From positions 1,526,892 through 1,590,891 of the forward strand of contig NZ_LMHK01000001.1 in assembly GCF_001427875.1 (NCBI RefSeq): 64,000 bases of DNA. Direction: 5' to 3'. Of the stretch, positions 15,313 through 25,199 are shown in pieces. The stretch is from Devosia sp. Root685. GTDB lineage: Bacteria > Pseudomonadota > Alphaproteobacteria > Rhizobiales > Devosiaceae. The translations under genes were made by a program, and so were the position numbers. The notes under the pieces were generated by a model. It was given only the letters and a program-made list of their open reading frames with translations. It ran no database searches and had not been told where the DNA came from. Positions within the stretch are counted from its first letter, which is position 1. The number at the start of each line of letters is the position of its first letter.

Positions 15313-16976
15313 CCGACGGTTACGTCCTTATAGCCATTGGTGATGGGGTATTTGCGGCCAAGGCCGAAAGCGCGCGGGGTCAGTTTTGGGCCGGGCGCGG
15401 ACTGGCGGCGCTTATATTCGGCGATGTTGAGGAGGCGCTCGATGCGCTTGACGAGGGCGGGTTCGTGGCCGCGGGCGACGACTTCGCCGAGGCTCATTTC
15501 GTCTTCGACGATGGAGCGCAGAATATCATCCAGCACCGGATAGGGCGGCAGACTGTCCTGATCCTTTTGATCGGGACGGAGTTCGGCGCTCGGGGCCTTG
15601 TCGATGATGGATTGCGGGATGACCACGCCCTCGGGGCCAAGGCTGTCGCCGGGCTTGTGCTTGTTGCGCCAATCGGCCAGGGCATAGACTTCCATCTTGA
15701 ACATGTCCTTGAGCGGATTGTAGCCGCCGTTCATGTCGCCATAGATGGTGGCGTAGCCGACGCCCATTTCGGATTTGTTGCCGGTGGTGAGCAGCATGGA
15801 GCCGAGCTTGTTGGAGACGGCCATGAGCACGACGCCGCGCATGCGGGACTGGATGTTTTCTTCGGCCAAGTCGGCAGGGCGATTGTCGAAGATGGGGGCG
15901 AGTTCGGTCAAGGCATCATCAACGGGATTGCCAATCGAGACAATATCGTAGCGCACGCCGAGGCGCTCGGCGCAATCCTTGGCGTCTTTGAGGCTTTCGT
16001 CGGACGTGTAGCGATAGGGCAGCATGATGCAGTGGACTTTTTCGGGTCCGAAGGCATCGACGGCCATGGCGGCGACGACGGCACTATCGATGCCGCCCGA
16101 AAGGCCAAGGACGACGTGGGAAAAGCCGTTTTTATGGACGTAATCGCGAAGGCCGAGAACGGCGGCGCGCCAAGGGGCTTCTTCGACGGAGGTCAGCTCC
16201 TCGATGCGGCCATTGTCCGATGTCCAGATGTCGCCTTCGCGGTGCCAGTCCGAGATCAAAAAATCGGCTTCGAAGCTTTTGCCCTGCAGCACCAGCTTGT
16301 CGCCGGGAGCGATGGCGAAGGAGGCGCCATCAAAGACCAGTTCGTCCTGGCCGCCGACCTGATTGAGATAGATCAGGGGCACGTCGTGTTCCACGGCGTG
16401 TTTGCGCACCAGTTCCTTACGGATGTGCTGCTTATTGGTCCAATAGGGCGAACCATTGGGGCAGAGGAGGATTTCGGCGCCTTCGCGCACGAGATGCTCG
16501 CAGACCCAGGGGTGCCAGATATCTTCGCAGATCGGGATGCCGACCGAGACACCCTTGATGGTGACCGGCAGGGCCAGTGGACCGGCGGAAAAATAGCGCT
16601 TTTCGTAGAAGACGTCGTCATTGGGCAGTTCGCGCTTGAGGCGCAGGGCGAAGATATGGCCCTTTTCGGCGACGAGGACGGCATTGTGGAGACCGGTCTG
16701 GTCTTTCCAGATGGTGGGGAGAACCAGAACCACATCGGTGCCGGCGGTCTCGGCGGCCAATGTTTGCGCCGCGGCCATGGCGTCGGCGACGAACTGGGGC
16801 TTGAAGAGCAGATCGTCCGGGAAATAGCCGGTGAGGAACAGCTCGGAAAACATCAGGATGTCGGCCTTGGCGGCGACTGCATCGGCAAGGGCTTTTTTGG
16901 CCAGTGCGAGATTGCCGGGAAGGTCGCCAACCTTGGGATTGAGCTGGGCGAGCGCAATTCTGAGCTGGTCGGTCAC
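15309..16976 (-). CDS. nadE: Glutamine-dependent NAD+ synthetase
   Basis: This 555-residue two-domain enzyme makes NAD+ from deamido-NAD+, ATP and glutamine. The N-terminal nitrilase-type glutaminase domain has the catalytic triad E45 (MFSELFLTG), K114 (LKRELPN) and C150 (GIPICEDIW). The C-terminal synthetase has the PP-loop LSGGIDSAVV (SGGIDS at 293-298) and TTGNKSEMGVGY. Length and order fit the glutamine-using bacterial form. It is the first gene of the nadE-gltX unit. Confidence 0.96.
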   Translation of the reverse strand: MTDQLRIALAQLNPKVGDLPGNLALAKKALADAVAAKADILMFSELFLTGYFPDDLLFKPQFVADAMAAAQTLAAETAGTDVVLVLPTIWKDQTGLHNAVLVAEKGHIFALRLKRELPNDDVFYEKRYFSAGPLALPVTIKGVSVGIPICEDIWHPWVCEHLVREGAEILLCPNGSPYWTNKQHIRKELVRKHAVEHDVPLIYLNQVGGQDELVFDGASFAIAPGDKLVLQGKSFEADFLISDWHREGDIWTSDNGRIEELTSVEEAPWRAAVLGLRDYVHKNGFSHVVLGLSGGIDSAVVAAMAVDAFGPEKVHCIMLPYRYTSDESLKDAKDCAERLGVRYDIVSIGNPVDDALTELAPIFDNRPADLAEENIQSRMRGVVLMAVSNKLGSMLLTTGNKSEMGVGYATIYGDMNGGYNPLKDMFKMEVYALADWRNKHKPGDSLGPEGVVIPQSIIDKAPSAELRPDQKDQDSLPPYPVLDDILRSIVEDEMSLGEVVARGHEPALVKRIERLLNIAEYKRRQSAPGPKLTPRAFGLGRKYPITNGYKDVTVG

Positions 16977-17082
16977 GGAGGAAGCCTAAGCAAATGGACG
17001 GACCGCCCGGCCTGTGGCCGGACGCGGGCAAGACTTAGCCTTTGGACCGGAGGAGAGCAAGCGCCAGGGAGGGCGCCCTGCC

Positions 17083-18075
17083 CTAGAAGCGACCGGCGAC
17101 TTCGAGCAGCGCGCCGTAGCGGAGCATGGAGAAGGGATTGTTGTTGGAGATGTAGCGCTGGCGCTGCGCGCCAGATCCAACCACGGCCACTTCGTCCCAT
17201 GTGGCGTCGTATTGACCCGTCAGGTAGGAGGCGCGCCCACCAACGCGGATGGAGAGGTTCTCGGTGGGACGGAAGCCGACCATCAGCTTGCCACTAGCGC
17301 CATAGGCGTGGCCGTTGACGGCGACGGCGGAACCTTGCGCGAGGGTCGGAGCAAAGGGTGGCGGTGCGGGTTGATTTTGAATTTGAATTGCACCGTAGGT
17401 GCCTGTGACCCACGAATAGGGAATTGCCGTGGCTTCACCGAAGAGATCGAAATTCCCAAAGTCCATCTTGCCGGCAAGGCCAAGCTTGGCGCTGTGGATT
17501 TCGAAATTATTGATCTTACTGTCACCCCCGCCGGAGAGCCGATACACGCCGCCGCCCACATCGACTGCACTTGTCGATGTGTAGAAACTGGCGCGGCCGG
17601 TGTCCGGGGAATCGTTCATGTATTGATAGCCGGTGACCATGCCGAAATTGAAATGATCACTGCCGAGGGGAAGCCAGCCGAAATCGAGGCCGGCATAACC
17701 GAGACGCGCGGCAGGCAGTGCCAAAGACGCGCCGCCATTGGTGGAATAATTGCCTTCATGAGCGACGCCGTAGCCGCCGAACGCTTCGAGGAATGAGTTG
17801 GTGGAGTCATCGTTGATGCGGGCATAGGCTTCACCCGTATGACTGCGGGTTTCCATGGTTTGGGTGAAGCCACTGACCGAATGGTCCTGCTTGCCGATCG
17901 AGTACCAATAGCGGATGCCGACATCGAAGCTGAGCGGATCGCCCTCTTCCGGCTGCCACTGATCGGGATAGGACGGGCGCAGGCCGGGCATTGCGCCATA
18001 GTCTGCAGCAAGCACTTGCTGGGTGGCGGCACTGGAAAGAAGCACAAGGGCGCTCAATGCAAGTTGCTTCATCAC
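17083..18075 (-). CDS. Outer-membrane beta-barrel protein
   Basis: This 330-residue precursor has a signal peptide (MMKQLALSALVLLSSAATQQVLA) followed by alternating amphipathic strands rich in Gly, Tyr and Ser, and ends ALLEVAGRF with the terminal Phe recognised by the BAM machinery. It has the look of the Omp_beta-brl or porin-like families, but I cannot name one. Codon use looks like that of its neighbours. It is divergent from a receiver-only response regulator gene, and the 219-bp shared region contains operator-like palindromes, so its expression may be regulated by that pair or by another factor. Confidence 0.75.
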   Translation of the reverse strand: MMKQLALSALVLLSSAATQQVLAADYGAMPGLRPSYPDQWQPEEGDPLSFDVGIRYWYSIGKQDHSVSGFTQTMETRSHTGEAYARINDDSTNSFLEAFGGYGVAHEGNYSTNGGASLALPAARLGYAGLDFGWLPLGSDHFNFGMVTGYQYMNDSPDTGRASFYTSTSAVDVGGGVYRLSGGGDSKINNFEIHSAKLGLAGKMDFGNFDLFGEATAIPYSWVTGTYGAIQIQNQPAPPPFAPTLAQGSAVAVNGHAYGASGKLMVGFRPTENLSIRVGGRASYLTGQYDATWDEVAVVGSGAQRQRYISNNNPFSMLRYGALLEVAGRF

Positions 18076-18099
18076 ACATTCCCAATCGGCTTAAGCGTC

Positions 18100-18143
18100 A
18101 AACATCGTGGAATGTTTGTGAATGATTAGGGTTAATGTTCCAC
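18100..18143. promoter_or_regulatory. Operator-like palindromes between the barrel and receiver genes
   Basis: AAACAT-CGTGGA-ATGTTT (18100-18117) is a perfect 6-6-6 palindrome 25 bp before the barrel gene start. GTGGAA (18107-18112) is also inverted as TTCCAC (18138-18143). The position suits control of the barrel promoter. The binding protein is unknown. Confidence 0.45.
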
Positions 18144-18294
18144 TAAGTTAGCTATTGATGCGATTGGTGCTTTGGTAACCTCCTTGGCGGAAAATGGGGT
18201 TTGCAAGTCTCCATTGTCTGGTTCGCATGCAACCCAGGCGGCAAGTCGGGAGTTGGTCGGTTCGAATGACGTTTTCTCAGAAGCCAGTTTTGTG

Positions 18295-18720
18295 ATGTCG
18301 TGCCGAATCCTTATCGTTGAAGACGAAATTTTCGTCGCTACCGAAATCGAGCAGATCGTTGCCGAGATGGGCCACGACCCCTTGGCCATTGCCGCCGACA
18401 AGAAAAGCGCCCTGCGTTTCGCCGGCGAAGCAGACATCGCTCTCGTTGATCTCAACCTGCGCGATGGCCCGACGGGTATCGAGATCGGCAAGATCCTGGC
18501 GCAGACCCATGGTGCCAGCGTCATTTTCGTCACCGCCAATCCCGCCCAGCTTGGTACCGGCGTGCCCGGCACGATCGGGGTATTGTCAAAGCCGGTGGCG
18601 GAGCGCGACCTGCGCGACGTTGTCGATTATGCGGTAGCCCGCCGTAAAGAAGCGGCGGCCAATCCGCCGCGTCGTCTCAAGCTCTTTGACTGGTCTGAAG
18701 ACGGCCCACTTGCGACCTGA
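18295..18720 (+). CDS. Single-domain response regulator (receiver only)
   Basis: From the ATG at 18295 the product has 141 residues and is a bare receiver: acidic pocket ILIVEDE near the start, phospho-acceptor Asp in ALVDLNLRDG, the Thr in IFVTAN and the Lys in LSKPV. The frame is open 41 codons further up, but those residues do not look like protein. The sequence resembles the receiver half of PhyR-type regulators (VDLNLRDGPTGIEI), without an output domain. It ends 9 bases from the convergent HWE kinase gene, its likely partner. Receiver-only regulators often act as phosphate sinks or by protein-protein contact. Confidence 0.85.
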   Translation: MSCRILIVEDEIFVATEIEQIVAEMGHDPLAIAADKKSALRFAGEADIALVDLNLRDGPTGIEIGKILAQTHGASVIFVTANPAQLGTGVPGTIGVLSKPVAERDLRDVVDYAVARRKEAAANPPRRLKLFDWSEDGPLAT

Positions 18721-18729
18721 ACGCCTGCA

Positions 18730-20646
18730 TTAGACGCTTTCGGCTGGACGCAACCGGCTCGAACGGGTCAGTGCGGCGAGCGGCAGCGACAGTTCGACCC
18801 GCAGCCCGTCCTTTTCCCAGAAGCGTTCGATATCCCCGCGCAGCTGGCCACTTACCGACAGTTCTATCAATTTTGAGCCAAAGCCGGAGAGGCTGCCGGG
18901 TTCGTTGATCTCAGGGCCGCCATGTTCTTTCCAGGTCAGGAAAAACTGACCGTCTTCGGAGCGTCCCGAGAGGCTCGTCCAACCTTCGGGCCGGCTGAGG
19001 GCACCGTATTTGGCGGCATTGGTCGCAAGCTCGTGGAAGAGGAGGGCGAGCGGGGTCGCCGCCGCGTCATCGATATTCGTATCCTCGCCTGAATAGCGGA
19101 CGCGGTTTTCGCCGTTCTCAGCTTCATAGGGGCGCATCAAGCGGGCAACGAGCGCGGAGAGCGCGCCCTGCCCTGCCTGGCTGGTCGATAGGTAATTTTG
19201 CGGCCGGACGAAATCATGGGCCTCGCCGAGGGCGAAGATGCGCTGCCGCAACTGATCGGCAAACGGCTTTACCTCGGGCTGGCCACGGGCGGAGAGCGAG
19301 ACGATGCCGGTGAGAACGGCAAAGATGTTCTTGATGCGATGGCTCAGTTCCTGGGCCACCAGTTCGCGCTCTTCGGCGGCGAGACGCGAATCGTGGATAT
19401 CGGTGCAGGTGCCGATCCAGCGCAGGATGGTTCCGGACGCATCGCGGATGGGAAGCGCCCGCCCCAGTGTCCACCGGTATTCGCCGCTATGATGACGGAG
19501 GCGATATTCGACCTGGTAGGGTTCGCCGGTTTCCAGCGAATGACGCCAGAGGCCCCAGGCGCGTTCCTGATCGTCGGGGTGGAACATGTCATTCCAGCCT
19601 TCGCCATCGGTCGAACCGACGGGAACGCCGGTAAAGTCGTACCAGCGAGCATTGTAATAGTCGTGAAAACCGTCGGGCCGCGTGGCCCAGACCATTTGCG
19701 GCATGGTGTCGGCAAGGGTGCGGAATTCGAGTTCGCTTTTGGCCAGCGCCTCGGCGGCATGGCGCTGCTCGGTAATGTCGATGGCGACGCCGGGAAAGCG
19801 ATAGACCTTGCCATTGGCATCCATGCGGGGACGGCCCGAAACCATGAGCCAGCGGCGAACGCCATCCTCGCCCACCACGCGATATTCGCTGAGGAACTCC
19901 GTGCCGTTCTCGATGGCCTGCTGTAATTCGGCATTCACGCGGGGGAGATCTTCGTGCTCGATGGCAAGAAGATATTGCTCAAGCGGCGCGCCAAGGCCGG
20001 CAATCTGGGAATCGATATTGTAGAGGCGGGCGAACTGATCGTCGGCGGTGACGATATTGTTGAGAACGTCCCAATCCCAGGTGCCGACAAGTGCGGAACT
20101 CGAAAGAGCCAGGGTCAGGCGCTCTTCGCTACGGGCTAATGCGCTTTCGGTCAGAATACGGTCGGTGGTTTCATGGACGATGCAGAGCGTGCCCATGGAG
20201 AGGCCATCATCGCCGGCGATGGGGCTGTAGTGCAGGTCCATCCAGCCCGATTCAAGCTGGCCGTGGCGGTTGAGCACCAGCTCCTGATCGCGCAGTAGCC
20301 AGGATTCCCCACCAAGGCCGCGCTCGATATTGCCGGCGTTGAATTCGGCGATTTCGGGCCATGCCTCCTCGGCGGGCATGCCGAAAATGGCAGGATGGCG
20401 CTGACCGGCGAAACGGGCATAGGCGTCGTTGTAGATGAGGATGCCCTCTTCTCCCACCATCATGACCATGGGGGTAGATGCCGTTATGACGAGGCGCACC
20501 GCCCCCTTGAGGCTATCGGGCCAGTCGGGGATCGGACCCAAGGGGTTCTGGGTCCAGTCATAATCGTTGAGTAACTTGACTGTCGGGTCTCGTTCAAGCG
20601 CAGCTCGAGTTTCGGGCGCAGCGTGGGGAAACAGAGATCTCGGCAT
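18730..20646 (-). CDS. Soluble multi-PAS HWE-family sensor histidine kinase
   Basis: This 638-residue protein has no membrane segment. Three PAS-like domains lie at about 55-160, 180-295 and 305-425 (the last two end in PGVAIDITEQ and IGTCTDIHDS). The kinase core begins with ELSHRIKNIFAVL, phospho-acceptor H436, the HWE/HisKA_2 type. The ATPase shows LLFHELATNAAKYGALS and a C-terminal GSKLIELSV block. HWE kinases in alphaproteobacteria often sense light or redox through PAS and feed the PhyR general stress pathway. The only regulator nearby is the receiver-only protein convergent with it. The sensed signal is unknown. Confidence 0.9.
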   Translation of the reverse strand: MPRSLFPHAAPETRAALERDPTVKLLNDYDWTQNPLGPIPDWPDSLKGAVRLVITASTPMVMMVGEEGILIYNDAYARFAGQRHPAIFGMPAEEAWPEIAEFNAGNIERGLGGESWLLRDQELVLNRHGQLESGWMDLHYSPIAGDDGLSMGTLCIVHETTDRILTESALARSEERLTLALSSSALVGTWDWDVLNNIVTADDQFARLYNIDSQIAGLGAPLEQYLLAIEHEDLPRVNAELQQAIENGTEFLSEYRVVGEDGVRRWLMVSGRPRMDANGKVYRFPGVAIDITEQRHAAEALAKSELEFRTLADTMPQMVWATRPDGFHDYYNARWYDFTGVPVGSTDGEGWNDMFHPDDQERAWGLWRHSLETGEPYQVEYRLRHHSGEYRWTLGRALPIRDASGTILRWIGTCTDIHDSRLAAEERELVAQELSHRIKNIFAVLTGIVSLSARGQPEVKPFADQLRQRIFALGEAHDFVRPQNYLSTSQAGQGALSALVARLMRPYEAENGENRVRYSGEDTNIDDAAATPLALLFHELATNAAKYGALSRPEGWTSLSGRSEDGQFFLTWKEHGGPEINEPGSLSGFGSKLIELSVSGQLRGDIERFWEKDGLRVELSLPLAALTRSSRLRPAESV

Positions 20647-20689
20647 TACTTACTCACCTTGCAAGGCACCGTTCTGTGCCCCGATGCGG

Positions 20690-20729
20690 GCAAAGAAAAG
20701 GCCGCGCAGCCCATTATGAACGCGCGGCC
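20690..20729 (-). terminator. Rho-independent terminator of the DAHP synthase gene
   Basis: On the minus strand GGCCGCGC (20722-20729) pairs with GCGCGGCC (20700-20707) across a 14-base loop, followed by TTTTCTTT. It lies about 30 bases past the stop of the 20758-22149 gene. Confidence 0.75.
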
Positions 20730-20757
20730 CTCGATTGGGTTCACCTCAATGCAAAGA

Positions 20758-22149
20758 CTATTCGCCGGCGGCGCGATGCTGCACTGGCGGCTTCTGGGAA
20801 TGCACTTCCTCGGCGACGAGGAAGGCGAGTTCCAGTGCCTGGCTCGCATTGAGGCGGGGATCGCAATAGGTGTTGTAACGGTCAGCCAGAGTGGTTTCGG
20901 TTACCGCGGAGAGACCACCGACGCATTCGGTGACGTCGTCGCCGGTCATTTCGATATGGACGCCGCCGGCATAGGTGCCCATTTCGCGGTGGACGTCGAA
21001 GAAATTGCGCACTTCGGTGAGAACACGATCGAACGGGCGGGTCTTATAGCCCGTGGACGCCTTGATGGTGTTGCCATGCATGGGATCGCAGCACCAGACG
21101 ACGGTGCGGCCAGCTTTCTGCACCGTCTCGATGAGGCGTGGCAGGTGCTCGTGGACCTTATCGGCACCGAAGCGCGAGATCAGGGTGATGCGGCCGGCTT
21201 CGTCGGTCGGATTCAGACGATCGAGCAGGCGCAAGAGGTCGTCACTGGCGAGGCTCGGGCCGCATTTGATGCCGATGGGATTGTGGATGCCGGCAAAATA
21301 TTCGACATGGGCGGAATCGGGCTGGCGGGTGCGATCGCCGATCCAGAGCATGTGGCCGGAGGTGGCGTACCAATTGTTGGAAATGGAATCGCGGCGGGTC
21401 AGCGCTTCTTCATAGCCAAGCAGCAGGGCTTCGTGGCTGGTGTAGAAGCTGGTCTGCTTGAGCGCCGGGGTGTTTTCGGGGTTGAGACCGAGGGCCGCCA
21501 TGAAGGTGATGGCGTCGTCGATCTTGCGCGCGACTTCTTCGAAGCGGACGTTCCAGTTGGACCCCTTCATGAAGCCCATGGTCCATTCGTGGATGCGCGT
21601 CAGTTCGGCATAGCCGCCCATGGAGAAGGCGCGCAGCAGATTGAGCGTCGCAGCCGACTGGCGATAGGCCTGCAGCATGCGATCGGGATCGGGCACGCGG
21701 GCGGTTTCGTTGAACTCGATGGCGTTGATGATGTCGCCGCGATAGCTCGGCAGCTCGACGCCATCGATGATCTCGGTATCGGCCGAACGGGGTTTTGCGA
21801 ACTGGCCGGCGACACGGCCAACCTTGACGACGGGCTTGGAGGCGCCGTGGGTCAGCACCACCGCCATCTGCAGGAAGACGCGGAAGAAGTCGCGGATATG
21901 ATCCGCGCCGTGCTCGGCAAAGCTTTCGGCACAATCGCCGCCCTGGAGGAGGAAAGCCTCGCCACGGGCAACGGCCGCAAGGCGCGATTTCAATTCGCGG
22001 GCTTCGCCGGCAAAGACCAGCGGCGGAAACGTCGAGAGCTGGCGTTCGGCATCGGCAAGAGCCGCAGGATCGGGATAGGCAGGAACCTGCTTGATCGGCT
22101 TTTCGCGCCAGCTATTGGGGGTCCACGTGGTCATGGTCATCTCGCTCAC
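20758..22149 (-). CDS. Class II 3-deoxy-7-phosphoheptulonate (DAHP) synthase
   Basis: The 463-residue product is the plant/microbial class II enzyme (aroF/aroG type) that joins phosphoenolpyruvate and erythrose 4-phosphate at the entry to aromatic biosynthesis. Diagnostic blocks are [12 protein letters not shown] with the metal cysteine C73, and further on [29 protein letters not shown] and [10 protein letters not shown]. The annotated GTG start at 22149 could be replaced by the ATG at 22140 or 22134. The first of these is followed by TTWTPNSWR, the usual class II N-terminus. Feedback by aromatic amino acids is usual for the family, but no leader peptide is visible. Confidence 0.95.
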   Translation of the reverse strand: MSEMTMTTWTPNSWREKPIKQVPAYPDPAALADAERQLSTFPPLVFAGEARELKSRLAAVARGEAFLLQGGDCAESFAEHGADHIRDFFRVFLQMAVVLTHGASKPVVKVGRVAGQFAKPRSADTEIIDGVELPSYRGDIINAIEFNETARVPDPDRMLQAYRQSAATLNLLRAFSMGGYAELTRIHEWTMGFMKGSNWNVRFEEVARKIDDAITFMAALGLNPENTPALKQTSFYTSHEALLLGYEEALTRRDSISNNWYATSGHMLWIGDRTRQPDSAHVEYFAGIHNPIGIKCGPSLASDDLLRLLDRLNPTDEAGRITLISRFGADKVHEHLPRLIETVQKAGRTVVWCCDPMHGNTIKASTGYKTRPFDRVLTEVRNFFDVHREMGTYAGGVHIEMTGDDVTECVGGLSAVTETTLADRYNTYCDPRLNASQALELAFLVAEEVHSQKPPVQHRAAGE

Positions 22150-22215
22150 CCGGGGGCATCCTAGGGTGCGGGCGGTCTACCAAGCCACGCGGGCCCTGCC
22201 AAGGCCTAAGCAGGC

Positions 22216-23592
22216 CTAAGGCGTCTTCTTGCCGTCCCGATAGGTGTAGCTCGGGGCCTTGAACGTCACCAGTTCCTCGGCGGCGCTGGGGTGCAGCGCG
22301 ATGGTGCGATCGAAATCGGCCTTGGTGGCGCCCATGCCGACGGCAATTCCGACAAGCTGGATCATTTCGGCGGCGCTTGGCCCGAGAATGTGGACGCCGA
22401 GGACCTTGCCTTCGTTCTTCTCGGTGATGAGTTTTAGGACCATGCGCTCGGTCTTTGTGGACAGCGTATTCTGCATGGGGCGGAAGCGGGCCACATAGAC
22501 GTCGATGTCGTCATGGGTGGCGGCTTCTTGCTCATTGAGGCCGACGACGCCGATTTCGGGCTCGCTGAAGACGGCAGTCGGGATGACCGAGTGGTCCACC
22601 GCCAGCGGCTTGTTGTTGTAGACCGTCTCGGCAAAGTACCAGCCTTCGCGGATGGCGACGGGGGTCAGTTGGGCGCGGCCGGTGACATCGCCCACGGCAT
22701 AGATCGAGGGCGCAGAGCTCTGCGAATAGGCGTCGACGGCGACACTGCCGTCGTCGTTGAGCTTTACGTTGGCGGTTTCAAGGCCAAGGCCCGTCGTATT
22801 GGCGCGGCGGCCGGTGGCGAACATTACCGCGTCATAGGGGGCGGTGACGCCATCGCTAAAGGTGGCGTGGACGGCGTCGCCCATCTTGGCGAGGGAGGCG
22901 ACGGTGGTCTGATAAATCAGCCGCACGCCACGCGTGGTCAGACCCGCTTCAAGGCCGATGCGCATGTCTTCGTCGAAGCCACGAAGCACCCTCTCGCCGC
23001 GATAGATCAGCGTTGTATCGACACCGAGCCCGGCAAAGATGGTGGCGAACTCCACCGCGATATAGCCGCCGCCTTCGATGAGGATGGTTTTGGGCAAGGT
23101 GGGGAGGTCAAAGGCTTCGTTGGAGGTGATGCCGAATTCGGCGCCCGGAATATCAGGGATATGAGGGTGCGAGCCCGTGGCGATCAGCAGGCGCTCGGCT
23201 GTCAGTTCGCGGTCCGAGCCCAGGAGCTTGATGCTGTGGGGACCGGTGACGACGGCGCGTTCCCGGATGATCTCGACGCCGGGCTTTTCGAGATTGGCGG
23301 TATAGGCCAGCTCAAGCCGCGTGATTTCCTTTTCCTTGGCGGCGACAAGCGTCGGCCAATCGAAACTGGCATCGACCTGCCAGCCGAAGCTCGGAGCAAG
23401 ATCGAACTGATCGGCGAAGCGCGAGGCATAGACATAGAGCTTCTTGGGCACGCAGCCGCGAATGACGCAGGTGCCGCCGACGCGGAACTCTTCGATGACG
23501 GCCACCTTGGCGCCGTAGGTCGCCGACATGCGCGCCGCGCGCACACCGCCCGAACCGGCGCCGATCACCAGAATGTCGTAGTCGTAAGCCAT
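22216..23592 (-). CDS. gor: Glutathione-disulfide reductase
   Basis: This flavoprotein has the FAD fold ILVIGAGSGGVRAARM and the redox disulfide GGTCVIRGCVPKKL (C42 and C47 from this start). The second GxGxxG is EGGGYIAVEFATIFAGLG, and the C-terminal active-site His is in IALHPSAAEEL. I chose the ATG at 23592 because it has GGGGA five bases upstream. A start at 23613 lacks a ribosome site. The enzyme regenerates reduced glutathione with NADPH. That supports the glutathione-linked candidates elsewhere in the window (Atm1, GFA, VOC), though they are not in one operon. Confidence 0.95.
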   Translation of the reverse strand: MAYDYDILVIGAGSGGVRAARMSATYGAKVAVIEEFRVGGTCVIRGCVPKKLYVYASRFADQFDLAPSFGWQVDASFDWPTLVAAKEKEITRLELAYTANLEKPGVEIIRERAVVTGPHSIKLLGSDRELTAERLLIATGSHPHIPDIPGAEFGITSNEAFDLPTLPKTILIEGGGYIAVEFATIFAGLGVDTTLIYRGERVLRGFDEDMRIGLEAGLTTRGVRLIYQTTVASLAKMGDAVHATFSDGVTAPYDAVMFATGRRANTTGLGLETANVKLNDDGSVAVDAYSQSSAPSIYAVGDVTGRAQLTPVAIREGWYFAETVYNNKPLAVDHSVIPTAVFSEPEIGVVGLNEQEAATHDDIDVYVARFRPMQNTLSTKTERMVLKLITEKNEGKVLGVHILGPSAAEMIQLVGIAVGMGATKADFDRTIALHPSAAEELVTFKAPSYTYRDGKKTP

Positions 23593-23649
23593 GGAAGTCC
23601 CCAAATCATTCATCGTCGTTTGACGATATATCTAGGCGCCTGTCGCGCA

Positions 23650-23679
23650 CAAAAAAAGACCCCGCACGCTGGCGGGGTC
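23650..23679 (-). terminator. Strong Rho-independent terminator of the rpiA-DUF2059 unit
   Basis: Minus-strand GACCCCGC (23672-23679) pairs exactly with GCGGGGTC (23658-23665) and is followed by seven T residues. It lies 22 bases past the DUF2059 stop and ahead of the gor start. Confidence 0.9.
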
Positions 23680-23701
23680 AATGGTTTTCAGAAACGGCCG
23701 A

Positions 23702-24217
23702 TCAGATCTGGACGTTTTGCGCGCGTAGCTCGGCGCGGACCTTGGCGAAGAATTCGCGCTGCAGGTTATTGGTAAAGACCTGCATGACGCGCTGTAGATC
23801 AGTGTTAATCTCGGCATTGGCCTTGGCCAGCTTCTGGCCGGTCGGGGATTCATAGAAAGTCACGATGGTCTGCAGCTCTTCCATGGTGAAGCGCAGAGCG
23901 TAGACGCGCGCGAACTGGTCGAGGAGTTCACCCTTGCGTCCGCGATATTCCTCGATGACCTTGGTGATCGCGGCGTTGGTCTGCTCGATGATCTCGGGGT
24001 TCTGGGTGACGATCTGCTGCATGGTCTGCACGCCGGTTTCGACGATCGTCACTTCGTAGATCGCGCTGCGGTCAGTCAGATCGATATATTTACGCGCCAG
24101 GGCCAGCTGCTCGGGCGGCACTTCCTGGGCGAAGGCGGGGGCCGCGAGGCCGATCATGCTGGCAGTCACCACGGCCGCGAAGATCGCCTTGGCGCCGCGC
24201 ATAAAATCCCTGTTCAT
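23702..24217 (-). CDS. Secreted DUF2059 protein
   Basis: From the ATG at 24217 the product has 171 residues with a signal peptide (MNRDFMRGAKAIF...APAFAQ). The mature part contains the DUF2059 features: LDQFARVYALRFTMEELQTIVTFYESPTGQKLAKAN. This domain is an all-helical periplasmic module found widely in Proteobacteria, without known activity. The frame stays open upstream into the end of rpiA, but those residues are not signal-like. It begins about 32 bases after rpiA and shares its terminator, so the two are probably one transcript. Confidence 0.83.
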   Translation of the reverse strand: MNRDFMRGAKAIFAAVVTASMIGLAAPAFAQEVPPEQLALARKYIDLTDRSAIYEVTIVETGVQTMQQIVTQNPEIIEQTNAAITKVIEEYRGRKGELLDQFARVYALRFTMEELQTIVTFYESPTGQKLAKANAEINTDLQRVMQVFTNNLQREFFAKVRAELRAQNVQI

Positions 24218-24249
24218 CCGGTTCCCCATCTGTGTGTTGCGGGCTGACG

Positions 24250-24948
24250 TCATTTGCCCTTGAGAAGTGTTTTTACGCCATCCGGCGCTGCCACATAAGC
24301 CTTGCTGCACATATTGAGAAAAAGTCCGTGCTGGACCACTCCCGGAATGTCGAGCAGATCGCGTGACAGCGCTTCTGGCTGCGAAATACGGCCAAAAAAT
24401 GCATCGAGGATCAGGTGTCCACCATCGGTGACGAAGACTTCACCCTTGTCTTCGCCGCGCAGCTTGAGCCCGCCTTGTGCCCCATGTGCGGAGATCACCG
24501 CATCGAGGGCATGGCGCGTGGCGGCGAGGCCGAAGCGGTTGACTTCGATGGGCAGAGGAAAGCGGCCGAGGGCGTCGACGACCTTGGTGCTGTCGGCAAT
24601 GACGATCATGGTGTCGGATGCCGCCGCGACAATCTTTTCACGCAGCAGCGCGCCGCCGCCGCCCTTGATCAGATTGAGATCGGCATCGAGTTCGTCGGCA
24701 CCATCGACCGTAAGGTCGAGCCGGCCGAGGCGATCAAGGTCCGAAAGGGGAATGCCGAGGCTTGCGGCCTGGCGCGCAGTGACCTCGGAGGTCGGCACGC
24801 AGATGACATCGAGACCCTGGGCAACCTTGCTGCCCAGGAGGTCAACGAAATGGCGCGCCGTCGAGCCGGTGCCAAGACCAAGACGCATGCCGGGGCGAAC
24901 ATCTTCGATGGCCCGCGCCGCTGCTTCGCGCTTGAGATCGTCAGACAT
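24250..24948 (-). CDS. rpiA: Ribose-5-phosphate isomerase A
   Basis: The 232-residue enzyme from the ATG at 24948 (GAGGTG ribosome site upstream) interconverts ribose 5-phosphate and ribulose 5-phosphate in the pentose phosphate pathway. It shows [12 protein letters not shown] for phosphate binding, [11 protein letters not shown] with the catalytic aspartates, [16 protein letters not shown] and the C-terminal PGVVQHGLF. All standard RpiA motifs are present. It heads a small unit with DUF2059. Confidence 0.96.
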   Translation of the reverse strand: MSDDLKREAAARAIEDVRPGMRLGLGTGSTARHFVDLLGSKVAQGLDVICVPTSEVTARQAASLGIPLSDLDRLGRLDLTVDGADELDADLNLIKGGGGALLREKIVAAASDTMIVIADSTKVVDALGRFPLPIEVNRFGLAATRHALDAVISAHGAQGGLKLRGEDKGEVFVTDGGHLILDAFFGRISQPEALSRDLLDIPGVVQHGLFLNMCSKAYVAAPDGVKTLLKGK

Positions 24949-25199
24949 ATGCACCTCGCTATTACGCAAGGGTGATGCAGGGTCTCGGACCATGCTGTCA
25001 AGCCTTGCAAACCCGGCAGTTCACGCATTGGTGAATGGCTACTGTAGCGGCGCCGCAACACAATAAGGCACGGGTGTCACGGATGTGGCGAAAAGGTGAC
25101 TGTTAACTCTTCTCGACTAAATTGCGGAAATGTAAATAGCGGCATTACTTGCGGCGACCCGAATCATTGGGCCGCATTCATTCAGAGGCCTGGAAGAGC

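Noticed and set aside
15465-17297. 610-codon plus-strand open frame opposite nadE
   Set aside because: Antisense shadow in a GC-rich gene; the nadE frame holds all catalytic residues.
18172-18294. 41-codon extension of the receiver-only regulator
   Set aside because: Residues before MSCRILIVEDE are not receiver-like, and the barrel promoter palindromes lie directly upstream.
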